Assembly (NCBI RefSeq): GCF_900167125.1
Contig: NZ_FUYC01000008.1
Span: forward strand, 1 to 64,000
Length of the DNA: 64,000 nucleotides
Direction: 5' to 3'
Source of the DNA: Paucidesulfovibrio gracilis DSM 16080
GTDB taxonomy: Bacteria; Desulfobacterota; Desulfovibrionia; Desulfovibrionales; Desulfovibrionaceae
This document shows, piece after piece, positions 35,672 through 44,525 of the stretch. The position numbers and the translations under genes are program-made. The notes beneath the pieces were generated by a model. The model searched no databases and was not told where the DNA came from. It saw only the letters and a program-made list of their open reading frames with translations. Every line of letters begins with the position of its first letter. Position 1 is the stretch's first letter.

Positions 35672-36172
35672 TCAGCCCATTTCGATTTTTTCCACGTCCG
35701 TTTTTTCGTCTTTGGGTTCTTCCTCACCAAAAGCCACGGCATCAGCGTCAGCACCCGGCAGGGACGATTTCATGGTAGCGTCCACCGCTGTCAGGGTCGA
35801 GGAGCCACTGCCGTGCATTTCCACATCGCCCTCAATGGTGGCGCCCTCTTCCACAACCAGCGCCTTGGTGTGCAGGCTGCCCTCGAGAACCGCGTGCTTT
35901 TGCAGCACGACTCTCTCCTCGGCGGTTACATTTCCGTAAATCTGCCCGTTGGAGATCAGACCACCGATGTTGATATCGCCGCGAATCACCGCGTCCTTGC
36001 CAAGAACCAACGTTCCTTCGGAGGCGATTTCCCCGTTGAAAATGCCGTCGATACGGACCGTACCCACAAAATCCAGACTACCGCTGTATTCCGTGCCGGC
36101 ACCAAGAAACGCGTTCAGTTCACTGCCAGAACGATCCCCTGTACCAGACAATTTTTTCCGGAAAAAACCCAT
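35672..36172 (-). CDS. Bactofilin family cytoskeletal protein
   Basis: A 166-residue protein with the bactofilin beta-helix core (about 20-125). Repeating short strands are visible: FVGTVRIDGIFNGEI, GTLVLGKDAVIRGDINIGGLI, NGQIYGNVTAEERVVLQKHAVLEGSL, ALVVEEGATIEGDVEM. Bactofilins polymerise without nucleotides and organise cell shape, stalks or flagella. The N-terminal MGFFRKKL may bind the membrane; the C-terminal tail is acidic and disordered. Start 36172 has GGAGT upstream. It follows the PIN-PhoH gene after a 233-bp gap. Confidence 0.92.
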   Translation of the reverse strand: MGFFRKKLSGTGDRSGSELNAFLGAGTEYSGSLDFVGTVRIDGIFNGEIASEGTLVLGKDAVIRGDINIGGLISNGQIYGNVTAEERVVLQKHAVLEGSLHTKALVVEEGATIEGDVEMHGSGSSTLTAVDATMKSSLPGADADAVAFGEEEPKDEKTDVEKIEMG

Positions 36173-36405
36173 GCGCAAAACTCCTTTCGCTCCCCAGGCG
36201 GATCGTGCCCCGCACTGTAGAAATTCCGAATCTCCTATACGTTGAATCCATCCAAAAACCAAGACTTTTCTTGATCTGATGCGGTTTTCAAAGGAAGGGA
36301 GCAAACCACAGAAGGGTGGAGCACAATGCAAAAAACATCACAGCATCGCCGACGCCAATGCAAATGGCGCGGATGCATCAACAAAACTTATAGAATTCCA
36401 ATGGT

Positions 36406-37608
36406 CTACAACTTGCTTTTGATAACCATATCTGTAATAGGACCGCGGGAGCGTTCTCCTTTGAGCACAATGTGCGCATAATTCTGGAATCCTTTGAATT
36501 TGCGCACTACCCAGTTCAGCCCGTTATTGGATTCATTAAGGTAGGGATGATCCACCTGGCGGGTATCCCCCAGGCACACGCATTTGACTCCTTCGCCCAT
36601 GCGCGTGAGCAGGGCGCGGGTTTCGTTGCGTGAAAGGTTCTGCATCTCATCCACGATGACCACGGCATTTTCAATGTTCATGCCTCGAATGTAGGCAATG
36701 GGCTGCACCTCAAACCGCTTGGGATTCAGGCGCAGATTGTCTGCAGACGGATCCAAAAACAATCGGTTGGCCGGGCGAAGGTCATGCAGCTTGAGCAACA
36801 GGTCGTGCACGTAGCGCACATAGGGCAGCATTTTTTCTTCCACATCTCCCGGCAGGTACCCGAGCTTGGACCCGATCTCCACCACGGGTTTGACCAGGTA
36901 AATTTTGCGGTGCGGATTATCTTTTTTCTCCAGAGCCAGCAGCAGGGCCACGGCCAGGGAAAGAAAGGTCTTGCCGTATCCGGCCTCGGACTGAATGGAT
37001 ACCAAATCTATTTTGGGGTTGAGCAGCAGTTCCAGAGCCAAATTCTGATACACGTTGCGGGGCCGTACCCCCCAGGCTTCATGCTGGAAGGCCATGGCCT
37101 TCGGCCCATCCGGACCATGGAATACCGGAGTGCCGGAATCCCAGGTAAAACAATTCGGGACGTGCTCGTCCCCTTCGTCCACAAAGCCGGTGTAGCGCTG
37201 GGACGCGGACCGAAACGGATCGGAATCGCGATATTCCTCGCAAGGTATGCCATGGACCCGGGCTTTGAGCTGCAAAATCCGATCATTGGTAATCAAAATG
37301 GGCGCATCCAACAGCCCGCCCTGGCTGGCATGCCCTATTTCCCGCAAAATGCGGTCATCATAGCACTCCTCCACAAGCGAATGCGCGAACTCCGGGTCCA
37401 TGACGCGCACTTTTTCATCCTGTAGCAGGGTACGCACGGCCTGACTGACCACATGCCCCACACGGGCATCCTTTTTCAGCTTGTCCAGCTCGCGCAACAC
37501 AGTATAGGGAACATGAATTTGATTTTCCTGTCCATTTCGCAGAGCGGCAATGCACTTGGGATTTTCGATCAGCACATTGGTATCAAGGACAAAGCGTTTT
37601 TCCGCCAT
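36406..37608 (-). CDS. PIN-PhoH fusion protein (PhoH2-like ATPase/RNase)
   Basis: A 400-residue protein. An N-terminal PIN domain (about 1-135) has the acidic residues D8 and N10 in VLDTNVLIENP, with ELDKLK and ILITNDRIL further on. A C-terminal PhoH P-loop ATPase (about 200-400) has EAGYGKTFLSLA (Walker A) and VVIVDEMQNLSRNE (Walker B). Proteins of this architecture unwind and cleave RNA. Start 37608 follows GGGAG. It is complete and host-like in composition. Confidence 0.93.
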   Translation of the reverse strand: MAEKRFVLDTNVLIENPKCIAALRNGQENQIHVPYTVLRELDKLKKDARVGHVVSQAVRTLLQDEKVRVMDPEFAHSLVEECYDDRILREIGHASQGGLLDAPILITNDRILQLKARVHGIPCEEYRDSDPFRSASQRYTGFVDEGDEHVPNCFTWDSGTPVFHGPDGPKAMAFQHEAWGVRPRNVYQNLALELLLNPKIDLVSIQSEAGYGKTFLSLAVALLLALEKKDNPHRKIYLVKPVVEIGSKLGYLPGDVEEKMLPYVRYVHDLLLKLHDLRPANRLFLDPSADNLRLNPKRFEVQPIAYIRGMNIENAVVIVDEMQNLSRNETRALLTRMGEGVKCVCLGDTRQVDHPYLNESNNGLNWVVRKFKGFQNYAHIVLKGERSRGPITDMVIKSKL

Positions 37609-38193
37609 GATTTGGCTCCCTGGCTGGGGGTTGGCCGATCGCCGGCAATCCGGACACCGGTGGGTCACCATGACTCACAACTTTCTCTAGAGATTTTCAA
37701 GCAAAGGCATCGCTCCTGTTTTCTGGATCTACAGTTACTCTAGACCTAGCATGAAACAACCAGCTCCGAAAAGTGAAATCCAGGTGACAGCGCTGTTGTG
37801 CGATGCACCCCGATGGGGGAGCGGCGACAGAGGCTCTGCACGTGGGCTGAAAAGATGGGAGATCAGATCGGAAGGTTTTTGCCCGGTCGTTTGGATCGTT
37901 CAAAAAGAAAGGAGCGAAACGGACCGTTGAAAAATCAATACCCCAGGCTGTTCATAACAGTACGGGAGCAAGGCGCGAGGAACCATCCAGGCCCAGGCGT
38001 ATTCCCTGCGAGGATTTGATGTTTTTGAAGCAACGCAGCAATCGTGCGTTTTCAACAACCTGCCAAGGGTGCGGGTCGGAGCCTTGTCCCTCCCTGGAAG
38101 ATATATCCCTCAGGCACTGGCGGTGTCCTGAACGCGGCACGTTCGGCGGGCCGGGCAAAAGCCCAGAAAAGGTATGACGAAGATTGAGCGGAT
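37609..38193. other. Intergenic, holds a dispersed repeat
   Basis: No gene is supported. The right part (37922-38064) is a repeat element listed separately. CCCCGATGGGG near 37808 is a minor hairpin. Confidence 0.5.
37922..38064. repeat. Dispersed intergenic repeat element (~140 bp)
   Basis: It is bounded by GTTGAAAA (37925 on) and TTTTCAAC (to 38057), which are inverted. Inside are GCAAGGCGCGAGGA and GAAGCAACGCAGCA. This arrangement resembles a repeat I recall from intergenic regions of many Proteobacteria (GCAAGGCGCGA... and ...GAAGCAACGCAGCA between GTTGAAAAA ends). No open frame is present. Only one copy was seen in the window. Confidence 0.5.
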
Positions 38194-38391
38194 TCAGCTC
38201 ATGGGGTCCATGGCAGCGGCGAGCTGCATGGCAATGTCCTTGATGTCGGCACAGTAGGTTCCGGCGCGGATCTGCTCCTTGAGGCGTCGGAGCTTTTCCG
38301 CACGCTCGTACTCGCTTTGCCCATGGCTGCGGGCTTCACCCTTTTGCCGTTGGGCGCGACGATACGCCTCCATGTCGATCCGATCCTGCAT
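38194..38391 (-). CDS. flgM: FlgM-like anti-sigma-28 factor (short)
   Basis: A 65-residue protein. Its C-terminal AEKLRRLKEQIRAGTYCADIKDIA matches the conserved FlgM sigma-binding helix (I-x-x-G-x-Y-x-x-D/x-x-x-I-A). FlgM holds the flagellar sigma factor FliA inactive until the hook is complete. Start 38391 has GGGGAG upstream; an in-frame ATG at 38472 would give 92 residues, closer to the usual length, so the start is uncertain. A sigma-28-like promoter lies upstream. flgE is 9 kb away, so this is not within a flagellar cluster. Confidence 0.6.
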   Translation of the reverse strand: MQDRIDMEAYRRAQRQKGEARSHGQSEYERAEKLRRLKEQIRAGTYCADIKDIAMQLAAAMDPMS

Positions 38392-38637
38392 GCCTTCTCC
38401 CCGTGGCGAACCTTTCTGACGCGTATGAGCGTTGAACGCGGAGTACCATCCGTATGTTCGGCGACGTTGCATGTACCTGCTTCCACAGAGGGCGACATGG
38501 AGCGCACGGCGGCGCTTGCCGTCACAAGCTGGCGGAGGCGGTGCTCGCCTCCATCCGGCCTTCCTTCCTTGGAATCCGAAACGACGTCCCTTTCGCTCGT
38601 TTCCGGCAGTGCGGTTTCCCGTCCGCCGTTGGTTTTC

Positions 38638-38664
38638 TTATCGGACTCCGGCCGCAGATAATTA
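38638..38664 (-). promoter_or_regulatory. Candidate sigma-28 promoter
   Basis: On the minus strand TAATTATC (38657-38664), an 11-nt spacer and TCCGATAA (38638-38645). The -10 matches GCCGATAA at 7 of 8 positions; the -35 is a weak match. It reads toward the FlgM-like gene. Confidence 0.4.
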
Positions 38665-38821
38665 GGGTATGGACCATATTTTTTGTAACTGAAAATCAAG
38701 AAGTTATCGGTGTTGTTCCAGAACTTCCCCAACCTGTCGTGAACATGGAACAACTCATATACCGCCCGCCAGGAGCGCCCAAAAACGACACCGATGAGGT
38801 CCGTGGACCCTGCTGGTCCAC

Positions 38822-38855
38822 AAAAAAGGCGCGCCCCGGTGGTCCGAAGCGCGCC
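38822..38855 (-). terminator. Intrinsic terminator of vWA-OmpA gene
   Basis: Perfect arms GGCGCGC (38828-38834) and GCGCGCC (38849-38855). On the minus strand TTTTTTG follows. A second hairpin GTGGACC/GGTCCAC (38803-38821) lies just beyond. Confidence 0.85.
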
Positions 38856-38879
38856 GACAGTATGGCCATCAATGACAAC

Positions 38880-39950
38880 TTATTTCACTTCCACGAACCA
38901 CCCCGTCACAAACACCGTCACGCGGCGGTTTCGCTGTCGGGCTTCCGCGGTGGTGCTTTCCTGCGCCGGGAAGTTCTCCCCGTAGCCCACGGCCTCCAGA
39001 CGCCCGGGAGCCACGTTGAATTGCTGCATCAAATGCTTTTTCACAGCCTGCGCCCGGCGGGTGGAAAGCCGGATATTGGAGGTATAGGAACCAACATCGT
39101 CGGTGTAGCCCACGATCATGGCCGTGCTTTCGGGATAGCGTTGCAACAGTTCGCCCAGCTTGGCCACTTCGTCATGAAATTCCTGTCGGATCTCCGCGCT
39201 GTTGGTGTCAAACTCCAGATAGAGATCCATACGCACGGTGTGAAATTCCCGTTTGGACACGGGTGGCGCCGGGGGCGCGGGTTCGGGCTTCATGGTCCAG
39301 AGGGTGTCGCGGACAAAGGCATCCAACGCAGCCTGGTCCGCCAACAGATCCGAAGCCCGGGCCATTACGCTACAATCGCTCAGCCCGGCCAGTTCATTGA
39401 TGGTGGTCTGCTCTCGCTCGGAATTTGCAAAGCTGACCACATGCAGGCAAACGTCATAGTTGGCAAACAGCTGCTCGGCCACAGGCAAGGGGTGCTCCCC
39501 CTCATTCTGGCCGCCGTCCGTGAACAAAATCACGGCCGTGGGTCCGGGCACCTCGGCTATGGGCCAGGCCAGGTCATACAACCCCTGGCCAAGGGGCGTA
39601 CGGTTGCCGAACATGGGTACCGTGCTCGGCAGATCCGCCACAGCTTGCGTTATGTTCCCCAGCTCCTGCGGCTCAAGGCCACGCAATTCCTTAAACGGAG
39701 CAAAGCGATACAGCGCGCTCTTGTACCCTAAATCAGGCATGGCCCGCACCATGCGGTCCAGCAACACTTTTGCCGCAGCCAGGTCCGACATGCCGTCGCC
39801 GTGATATTCCGACATCATGGAACCGGACGTGTCCACGCAGAAAAAAACATTGTCCGCCTTGCGAACCATGATTTCACCGGCAGCCGCCCCGGTCGCCCAG
39901 ACCATCGCCGTCAACAGCAGCACAACGGTTACGAAACGTATGTTTCTCAT
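38880..39950 (-). CDS. Envelope protein with vWA and OmpA domains
   Basis: A 356-residue exported protein. Signal peptide at 1-25. A von Willebrand A domain (about 33-215) has the full MIDAS motif: DTSGS at 40-44, a Thr in NRTPLG and an Asp in LFTDGGQ. A proline-rich linker follows, then an OmpA C-terminal peptidoglycan-binding domain (about 245-350) with the NIRLSTRRAQAVKKHL motif and the RRVTVFV end. It would tether to peptidoglycan and bind a protein partner through the metal site. Start 39950 has GGAGG; a clear sigma-70 promoter precedes it. Confidence 0.92.
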   Translation of the reverse strand: MRNIRFVTVVLLLTAMVWATGAAAGEIMVRKADNVFFCVDTSGSMMSEYHGDGMSDLAAAKVLLDRMVRAMPDLGYKSALYRFAPFKELRGLEPQELGNITQAVADLPSTVPMFGNRTPLGQGLYDLAWPIAEVPGPTAVILFTDGGQNEGEHPLPVAEQLFANYDVCLHVVSFANSEREQTTINELAGLSDCSVMARASDLLADQAALDAFVRDTLWTMKPEPAPPAPPVSKREFHTVRMDLYLEFDTNSAEIRQEFHDEVAKLGELLQRYPESTAMIVGYTDDVGSYTSNIRLSTRRAQAVKKHLMQQFNVAPGRLEAVGYGENFPAQESTTAEARQRNRRVTVFVTGWFVEVK

Positions 39951-39980
39951 GGCATCCTCCCTGGATTTGCCTATCATTCT

Positions 39981-40009
39981 ATTATGTACGCCCAAGAGCG
40001 TCAGGTCAA
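39981..40009 (-). promoter_or_regulatory. Sigma-70 promoter of vWA-OmpA gene
   Basis: On the minus strand TTGACC (40004-40009), 17 bp, CATAAT (39981-39986). It lies about 30 bp before the start codon. Confidence 0.65.
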
Positions 40010-40104
40010 CAGGATAGGAAGCACCCACTCTTCCACCTCCTCATGTCTGGACAAGGCCCGGCGGTTTCTTTACCCTGATTGGCCTTCAACCAGAGGAGGA
40101 ATCC

Positions 40105-41127
40105 ATGCCCCAAAACGGAACCAGCCGCCGAACGTTTCTCAAAGCCGGAACAGCCCTGACGCTGCTGGCTGCGGGCGGTCTTTCCGGGTTGGTCCGCCCG
40201 GCACGGGCGGAAACGCCCTGCGTGAGCCAAACACGCGCCCTCATGGGAACCTTTGTGACCGTGAGCGTGGCGCACGAGTCCCGCAACTTTGCGCAGGACG
40301 CCGTTGGCCGTGCTTTTGAGCATATGCAGGAGCTGATCCCTGTGTTCAACAGGTTTGACACGGCATCGCCCCTCTCCGTGCTCAACGACCAGCGCGTTCT
40401 GCGCGGGGCGCCGCCGGAGTTGACCCAACTGCTGGAACAGGCGCGGGAATACCACGCCCTCACCGGCGGCACGTTCAACCCCGCGGTCAAACCCGTGCTC
40501 GACCTCATGGCCGAAACAGCCCGACGCAATCCGGACGTTCCCCTAAACAAAGAGGAACTGCGGCAACGTCTGGCTTTGGTGGACCTGGACGCCCTGCGTT
40601 CCAATGCCCGTTCCCTGGTCCTGGAGCGGCAAGGCATGGGCCTGACCTTGGACGGACTCGCCAAGGGACGCATCGTGGATGCGGCATCCGAAACATTGCG
40701 CTCTTTGGGCGCGCACGATCACCTGGTGGACGCGGGTGGAGATATCCGCGTTTCCGGCGGTCGCACGGCCCGGCGTCCCTGGGTCGTGGCCGTTCAAAAT
40801 CCCAAGGGGGGGGAGTATCCGGATGTGATCCGCCTGCGCGACGGCGCTGTGGCCACTTCCGGAGCCTATGAAGTCTGGTTCGGCGACAACCGCCTCGCGC
40901 ACCACATTGTGGATCCGCGCACGGGCCGTTCACCCCGAACCCTTTCCAGCGCCACGGTTCGCGCCGCCAGCGTGGCCGAGGCCGACGCCCTTTCCACTGC
41001 CCTGTTCGTGGCTTCGCCGCGGCAGGGGCTGGCGCTCATCGACTCCCTGCCCGGGGTCGAAGCCCTGCTGCTCTCGGCCCAAGGCTCCCGCCTGGCCTCC
41101 CGCGGCTGGGATCGACTCCATTCCTGA
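40105..41127 (+). CDS. apbE: FAD:protein FMN transferase
   Basis: ApbE attaches FMN covalently to Thr/Ser of flavoproteins such as Nqr/Rnf subunits. The 340 residues begin with a Tat signal (SRRTFLKAG). Family motifs follow: ALMGTFVTV, LTLDGLAKGRIVD, VDAGGDIRVSGG, VATSGAYE and HHIVDPRTGRSP with the magnesium-site residues. It is exported folded to the periplasm. AGGAGG precedes the start. The lipoprotein gene 25 bp downstream is probably co-transcribed. No Nqr or Rnf genes are in the window. Confidence 0.95.
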   Translation: MPQNGTSRRTFLKAGTALTLLAAGGLSGLVRPARAETPCVSQTRALMGTFVTVSVAHESRNFAQDAVGRAFEHMQELIPVFNRFDTASPLSVLNDQRVLRGAPPELTQLLEQAREYHALTGGTFNPAVKPVLDLMAETARRNPDVPLNKEELRQRLALVDLDALRSNARSLVLERQGMGLTLDGLAKGRIVDAASETLRSLGAHDHLVDAGGDIRVSGGRTARRPWVVAVQNPKGGEYPDVIRLRDGAVATSGAYEVWFGDNRLAHHIVDPRTGRSPRTLSSATVRAASVAEADALSTALFVASPRQGLALIDSLPGVEALLLSAQGSRLASRGWDRLHS

Positions 41128-41152
41128 ACCTGAAACACAACGGAGAATTTCC

Positions 41153-41713
41153 ATGCTTCGCAAACTTCTTCTGCTTCCTCTACTGGCCCTGACCCTGCTG
41201 GTCGGCTGCAATCAGGAATCCGGCGGCACGGCCGTGGTGGACCTGGCCCGCGTGCAGCAAGAAAGCCAGCTGGTGCAACGTATTCAGGCCCATCTCGGTG
41301 CCATGAACCAAAGCCTCATGGCCGAGGCCATGCAAGCGGATCAAGCCCGCAAGGATGCGCCCGGCGAAGAGACCGACAAGGCCTTTAACGAGACCATGAC
41401 CCGCCTGCAGGAAAAAATGTATGCCGAACAAGAGCGCCTGGGCGGTTTTCTGGGTGACGAGCTGAAACGGATTATGGAAGAGTATCGTGCGGAAAAGGGG
41501 CTGGACGCGTTGCTGCTCAAGGAAGCCGTGGCCAGCATGGATCCCTCCCTGGACGTGACCGATGAGATCCTGAGCCGTTTGGATGCGCTTGATCCCGGAC
41601 TGGAAACCCCGCAGGCCCAGCCCGAGATGGAAGCCGCTCCCGAAGCCGAAGCCCAGGACCAAGCCCCGGTCCCGGCGGAAGAGCAGCCCGAGGAAGCCGA
41701 AGCCCAGGAGTAG
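41153..41713 (+). CDS. OmpH/Skp-like lipoprotein
   Basis: A 186-residue lipoprotein (signal peptide with lipobox LLVGC, Cys19). The mature part starts TAVVDLARVQQES, the usual OmpH/Skp opening, and has a long helical middle (about 40-130). Skp-type proteins chaperone outer-membrane proteins, but they are normally soluble. The last 45 residues are acidic, rich in Glu, Ala, Pro and Gln. A 20-bp perfect terminator follows. Its position after apbE suggests co-transcription only. Confidence 0.8.
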   Translation: MLRKLLLLPLLALTLLVGCNQESGGTAVVDLARVQQESQLVQRIQAHLGAMNQSLMAEAMQADQARKDAPGEETDKAFNETMTRLQEKMYAEQERLGGFLGDELKRIMEEYRAEKGLDALLLKEAVASMDPSLDVTDEILSRLDALDPGLETPQAQPEMEAAPEAEAQDQAPVPAEEQPEEAEAQE

Positions 41714-41735
41714 CTTCGACGTTCCCGGCCTGTTT

Positions 41736-41779
41736 GGGCCACAAAAAAACCCGCATTGCTGCGGGTTTTTTTGTGGCCC
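41736..41779. terminator. Bidirectional intrinsic terminator
   Basis: Perfect 20-bp arms at 41736-41755 (GGGCCACAAAAAAACCCGCA) and 41760-41779 with a 4-nt loop. The internal T7 and A7 tracts make it work on both strands, between the convergent lipoprotein and Hpt genes. Confidence 0.92.
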
Positions 41780-41818
41780 ATGGCGATAACCACGCACCGG
41801 AACAACGCACGCTCGGCA

Positions 41819-42169
41819 TCAATTCGTTGCCAAATACTCTCTGGCTTGAACCAGCACCCGTTCCAAATCGTGTTGAAATGTCGAAAACAGCGTGCGTATT
41901 TTGTCCATATCCCCGTCCCGGCCTGCCATCTCCAGTTCCAGCGCCTGCTGCTCCAGGCCGTTCACCCGGATGACGCTGGACATGCCTTTCAGGGAGTGGG
42001 CCGCCGTGACCACGCCGCCCGGTTCATCATTCTCCACACTGCTTGTGAGCGCTGCCAGACGAATGGGAGCATCTTCCACATATGCCTGCAACAATTCACA
42101 AAGCAGCTCCCGGTCATACTCCAGATTCTGCATCAACGCGTCGGGATCAAAATCCACCCGTTGCCCCAT
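41819..42169 (-). CDS. Hpt-domain phosphotransfer protein
   Basis: A 116-residue single-domain histidine phosphotransferase. The phospho-accepting His58 lies in AAHSLKGMSSV. The helical bundle spans about residues 15-110. It would relay phosphate between a hybrid kinase and a response regulator, neither of which is nearby. Start 42169 has GGGGG upstream; the 26-residue longer frame is not family-like. Confidence 0.88.
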   Translation of the reverse strand: MGQRVDFDPDALMQNLEYDRELLCELLQAYVEDAPIRLAALTSSVENDEPGGVVTAAHSLKGMSSVIRVNGLEQQALELEMAGRDGDMDKIRTLFSTFQHDLERVLVQAREYLATN

Positions 42170-42818
42170 ATTCAGCCCCCTCGACCGACTTTCGGGTTCG
42201 TGTTCCTTGGTTCCGCCCCGGACGGCCGCAGTACTGCTTTTTTGCATGTTCCGTGTACCGCGATTGCTGAAACGTCCGTTCGGCGGCAGAGGGAAACACC
42301 GTTATCGACCTTTACGTTCATCTTGTACCACGCCGGTCGGAAAGTGCAACTCTTGAGAAACGACTTTTCAAGCAATGGGACGGTTCCAGGCCGCAACGGC
42401 ACCGTAGCGTCGCGTTTTGAACAGATGCGTCCGTATTTTTCCTTTACCGCCGCATACGCCTTCTCATGGCGCAATAAGAGGCATGCGAGGAAAGGCACAA
42501 TCGACATTCCCGCCAATGCATCTTCCGCAACACAACGCCATGGACAAAGGAATTTTTGGGGCGCACGCCGTTGCAAGACGTTTTCAGAAACAAGAGCGCG
42601 GCCTTGTACCGCCATGGAAAGAGACCCGCGAATCGTATTCTTTTTCTTGTAGCGCGAAAGCCACGCCGGAATCGGCATGGTATAGGGGTAGAGGGCTGCT
42701 TTGCAACGTCCCGATCAGGCCACATGCCGAAGGGAAACGTTTTCGTTCTTCTTTCGGAAAGTACGGGCCGCGGCAAGGCAGCCCGTACATATATTCATGC
42801 GTCAGACGTTCAACTCCA
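42170..42818. other. Intergenic, no gene recognised
   Basis: About 650 bp between the Hpt gene and the BCCT gene. Open frames here are short or overlap the BCCT gene antisense and lack ribosome-binding sites. Nothing specific is seen beyond AT-rich patches at 42420-42450 and 42630-42660. Confidence 0.45.
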
Positions 42819-44453
42819 TCAGCCGGTCTTTCCCAGGGTAATCACGGGTTCGGCAACCGCGACCTTTTGTTCGGCCTCGGCCTGCCGCTTGCGATTGCGT
42901 ATCCGCCGTTCGCGGAAGGCTTTCATCAGCCCGAACATGGAGATCAATTCAATAACCAGAATGGGAAGCCCGGTTACGATACTGGTGGTCTGGAGCGCCG
43001 TTGTGGCGGCCACTCCCGCAATGAGCAGGAACAAGATGGCCATGGAACCCACCAGGAACGCCCAAAACAGTTTCATACCTGCCGGGGGTTCGCCATTGGC
43101 GGTCTTCACCTTGCGGGTGCAGATTTCCGCAATGGCCGAAACGCCCGAGTCCACCAGCGTGATCAGGGAGATGGCCACGACGATCAGAGCCAGAGGAAGG
43201 GTCAACGCCGACAGGGGATAGCCCTTCAGGAACTCGTAGATGGTGTATTCCACGCCCTTGGTATTGATCACGGACCAAAGCGTGCCCCCGGTTTCCATGT
43301 CCATGGCAATGGCGCCGCCGCCGTACAGGATGATCCACATGACACTGAACGTGGCCGGCGCCAGCACGTTCACGGTCAGGAATTCACGAATGGTCCGGCC
43401 ATAGGCGATTTTTGCCAGGAACACCCCGAGAATGGGGGCAAAGGTCAACCACCAGGCCCAGAAGAACACCGTCCAGGAGCCGACCCAGTTGTTGCCCTCC
43501 TGAAAACTGTCGGTCCAGAGGGAAATCTTGAGCAGATCGCCCAGGAATCCTCCGAAACTTTCCGTACCCAGATTCAGGAAATACGTTGTGGGACCAGTGA
43601 GGAAAATAAACACCAGCAGGAAGATGAAGAGCTTGGCGTTGTGACTGCTGAAAAACCGGATGCCCTTTTGCAGGCCGGTATAGCTGGAAAAGGCAAACAG
43701 CAGCGTCAATCCGCAGACCACAACCACAAACATGGCGTCGCTCTGCGGCACTCCCAGCAAATACTCCATCCCACCGGTGATTTGCAGCGTACCGAACCCG
43801 GTGGACGTGATCACGCAGCCGACCGTGGCAAAGATGCACAGCGCGTCGATGAACTGCCCGAACCGCCCCTGGAGCCGCGTTCCGAAGATGGGATACAGGG
43901 CCGTACTGGCCTTGAGCGGCTGTTTGAGTTCGTAATGGCTATAGGCAATGGCCAGTCCGAAAACCGAGAAAATGGCATAGGGGTGGAAGGACCAGTGCAG
44001 GATGGATATCTTCATGGAATCCAATGCCGCGCCCGTGCTTTCCGGAGTCCCTCCATAGAGGCTCGGCGGATTGTGGAAGTGGTAAAGCGGCTCAGCCACC
44101 CCCCAGAACACAATTCCGGAGCCGATTCCAGCACATAGGGCAATGGCCCACCAGTTCCAATAGGACAATATGGGTTTGGCCTTTTCCCCCCCGAGCTTCA
44201 CGTCCCCAATGGGCGAGAACGCGACAAAGGCCACAAAAACAAAGAATAAAAACACAAAAAGACAATACATCCAGCCGAATTGTCCCACGGCAAAAGCCAG
44301 GGCGGCATTGGCACCATTCAGGAATCCCTCGCTATCCACGATGCCCATGACCAGAAGACCAATGACCAGCAGCGCCGGAGGCCAGAAAACTCCCTGTCGC
44401 ACGTTGCTGAAAAGTCCGCTTTTGCCGCCCGTATATCCACTATGACTATCCAT
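42819..44453 (-). CDS. BCCT-family transporter
   Basis: A 544-residue secondary transporter with 12 membrane segments. The family core is clear: WAIALCAGIGSGIVFWGVAEPLYHF, and WAWWLTFAPILGVFLAKIAYGRTIREF with the WxWW signature. BCCT carriers take up quaternary ammonium or sulfonium compounds (betaine, choline, carnitine, DMSP) with Na+ or H+, or exchange them. There is no long C-terminal osmosensing domain, so a catabolic uptake role fits better than osmoprotection (inference). GGAGTGGG precedes the start. It is third in a unit with the isomerase and the MFS transporter. Confidence 0.95.
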   Translation of the reverse strand: MDSHSGYTGGKSGLFSNVRQGVFWPPALLVIGLLVMGIVDSEGFLNGANAALAFAVGQFGWMYCLFVFLFFVFVAFVAFSPIGDVKLGGEKAKPILSYWNWWAIALCAGIGSGIVFWGVAEPLYHFHNPPSLYGGTPESTGAALDSMKISILHWSFHPYAIFSVFGLAIAYSHYELKQPLKASTALYPIFGTRLQGRFGQFIDALCIFATVGCVITSTGFGTLQITGGMEYLLGVPQSDAMFVVVVCGLTLLFAFSSYTGLQKGIRFFSSHNAKLFIFLLVFIFLTGPTTYFLNLGTESFGGFLGDLLKISLWTDSFQEGNNWVGSWTVFFWAWWLTFAPILGVFLAKIAYGRTIREFLTVNVLAPATFSVMWIILYGGGAIAMDMETGGTLWSVINTKGVEYTIYEFLKGYPLSALTLPLALIVVAISLITLVDSGVSAIAEICTRKVKTANGEPPAGMKLFWAFLVGSMAILFLLIAGVAATTALQTTSIVTGLPILVIELISMFGLMKAFRERRIRNRKRQAEAEQKVAVAEPVITLGKTG

Positions 44454-44484
44454 AAACCCACTCCTTGTTACATTCCCTCAGGAG

Positions 44485-44517
44485 AAAGGGGGACCGCACC
44501 GCTTGCCGTCCCCCTTT
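44485..44517 (-). terminator. Intercistronic hairpin before BCCT gene
   Basis: Perfect 10-bp arms AAAGGGGGAC (44485-44494) and GTCCCCCTTT (44508-44517) in the 72-bp gap between isomerase and BCCT genes. The T-tract is weak, so partial termination or mRNA processing could lower BCCT expression relative to the isomerase. Confidence 0.5.
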
Positions 44518-44525
44518 ATTGTTGT

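Noticed and set aside
38199-38753. 184-codon minus frame overlapping the FlgM-like gene
   Set aside because: Low-complexity Arg/Ser composition in another frame of the FlgM-like gene, which has the conserved motif and a ribosome-binding site.
42417-44138. 573-codon plus-strand frame
   Set aside because: Mostly antisense to the BCCT transporter, with no start signal and no protein-like motifs.
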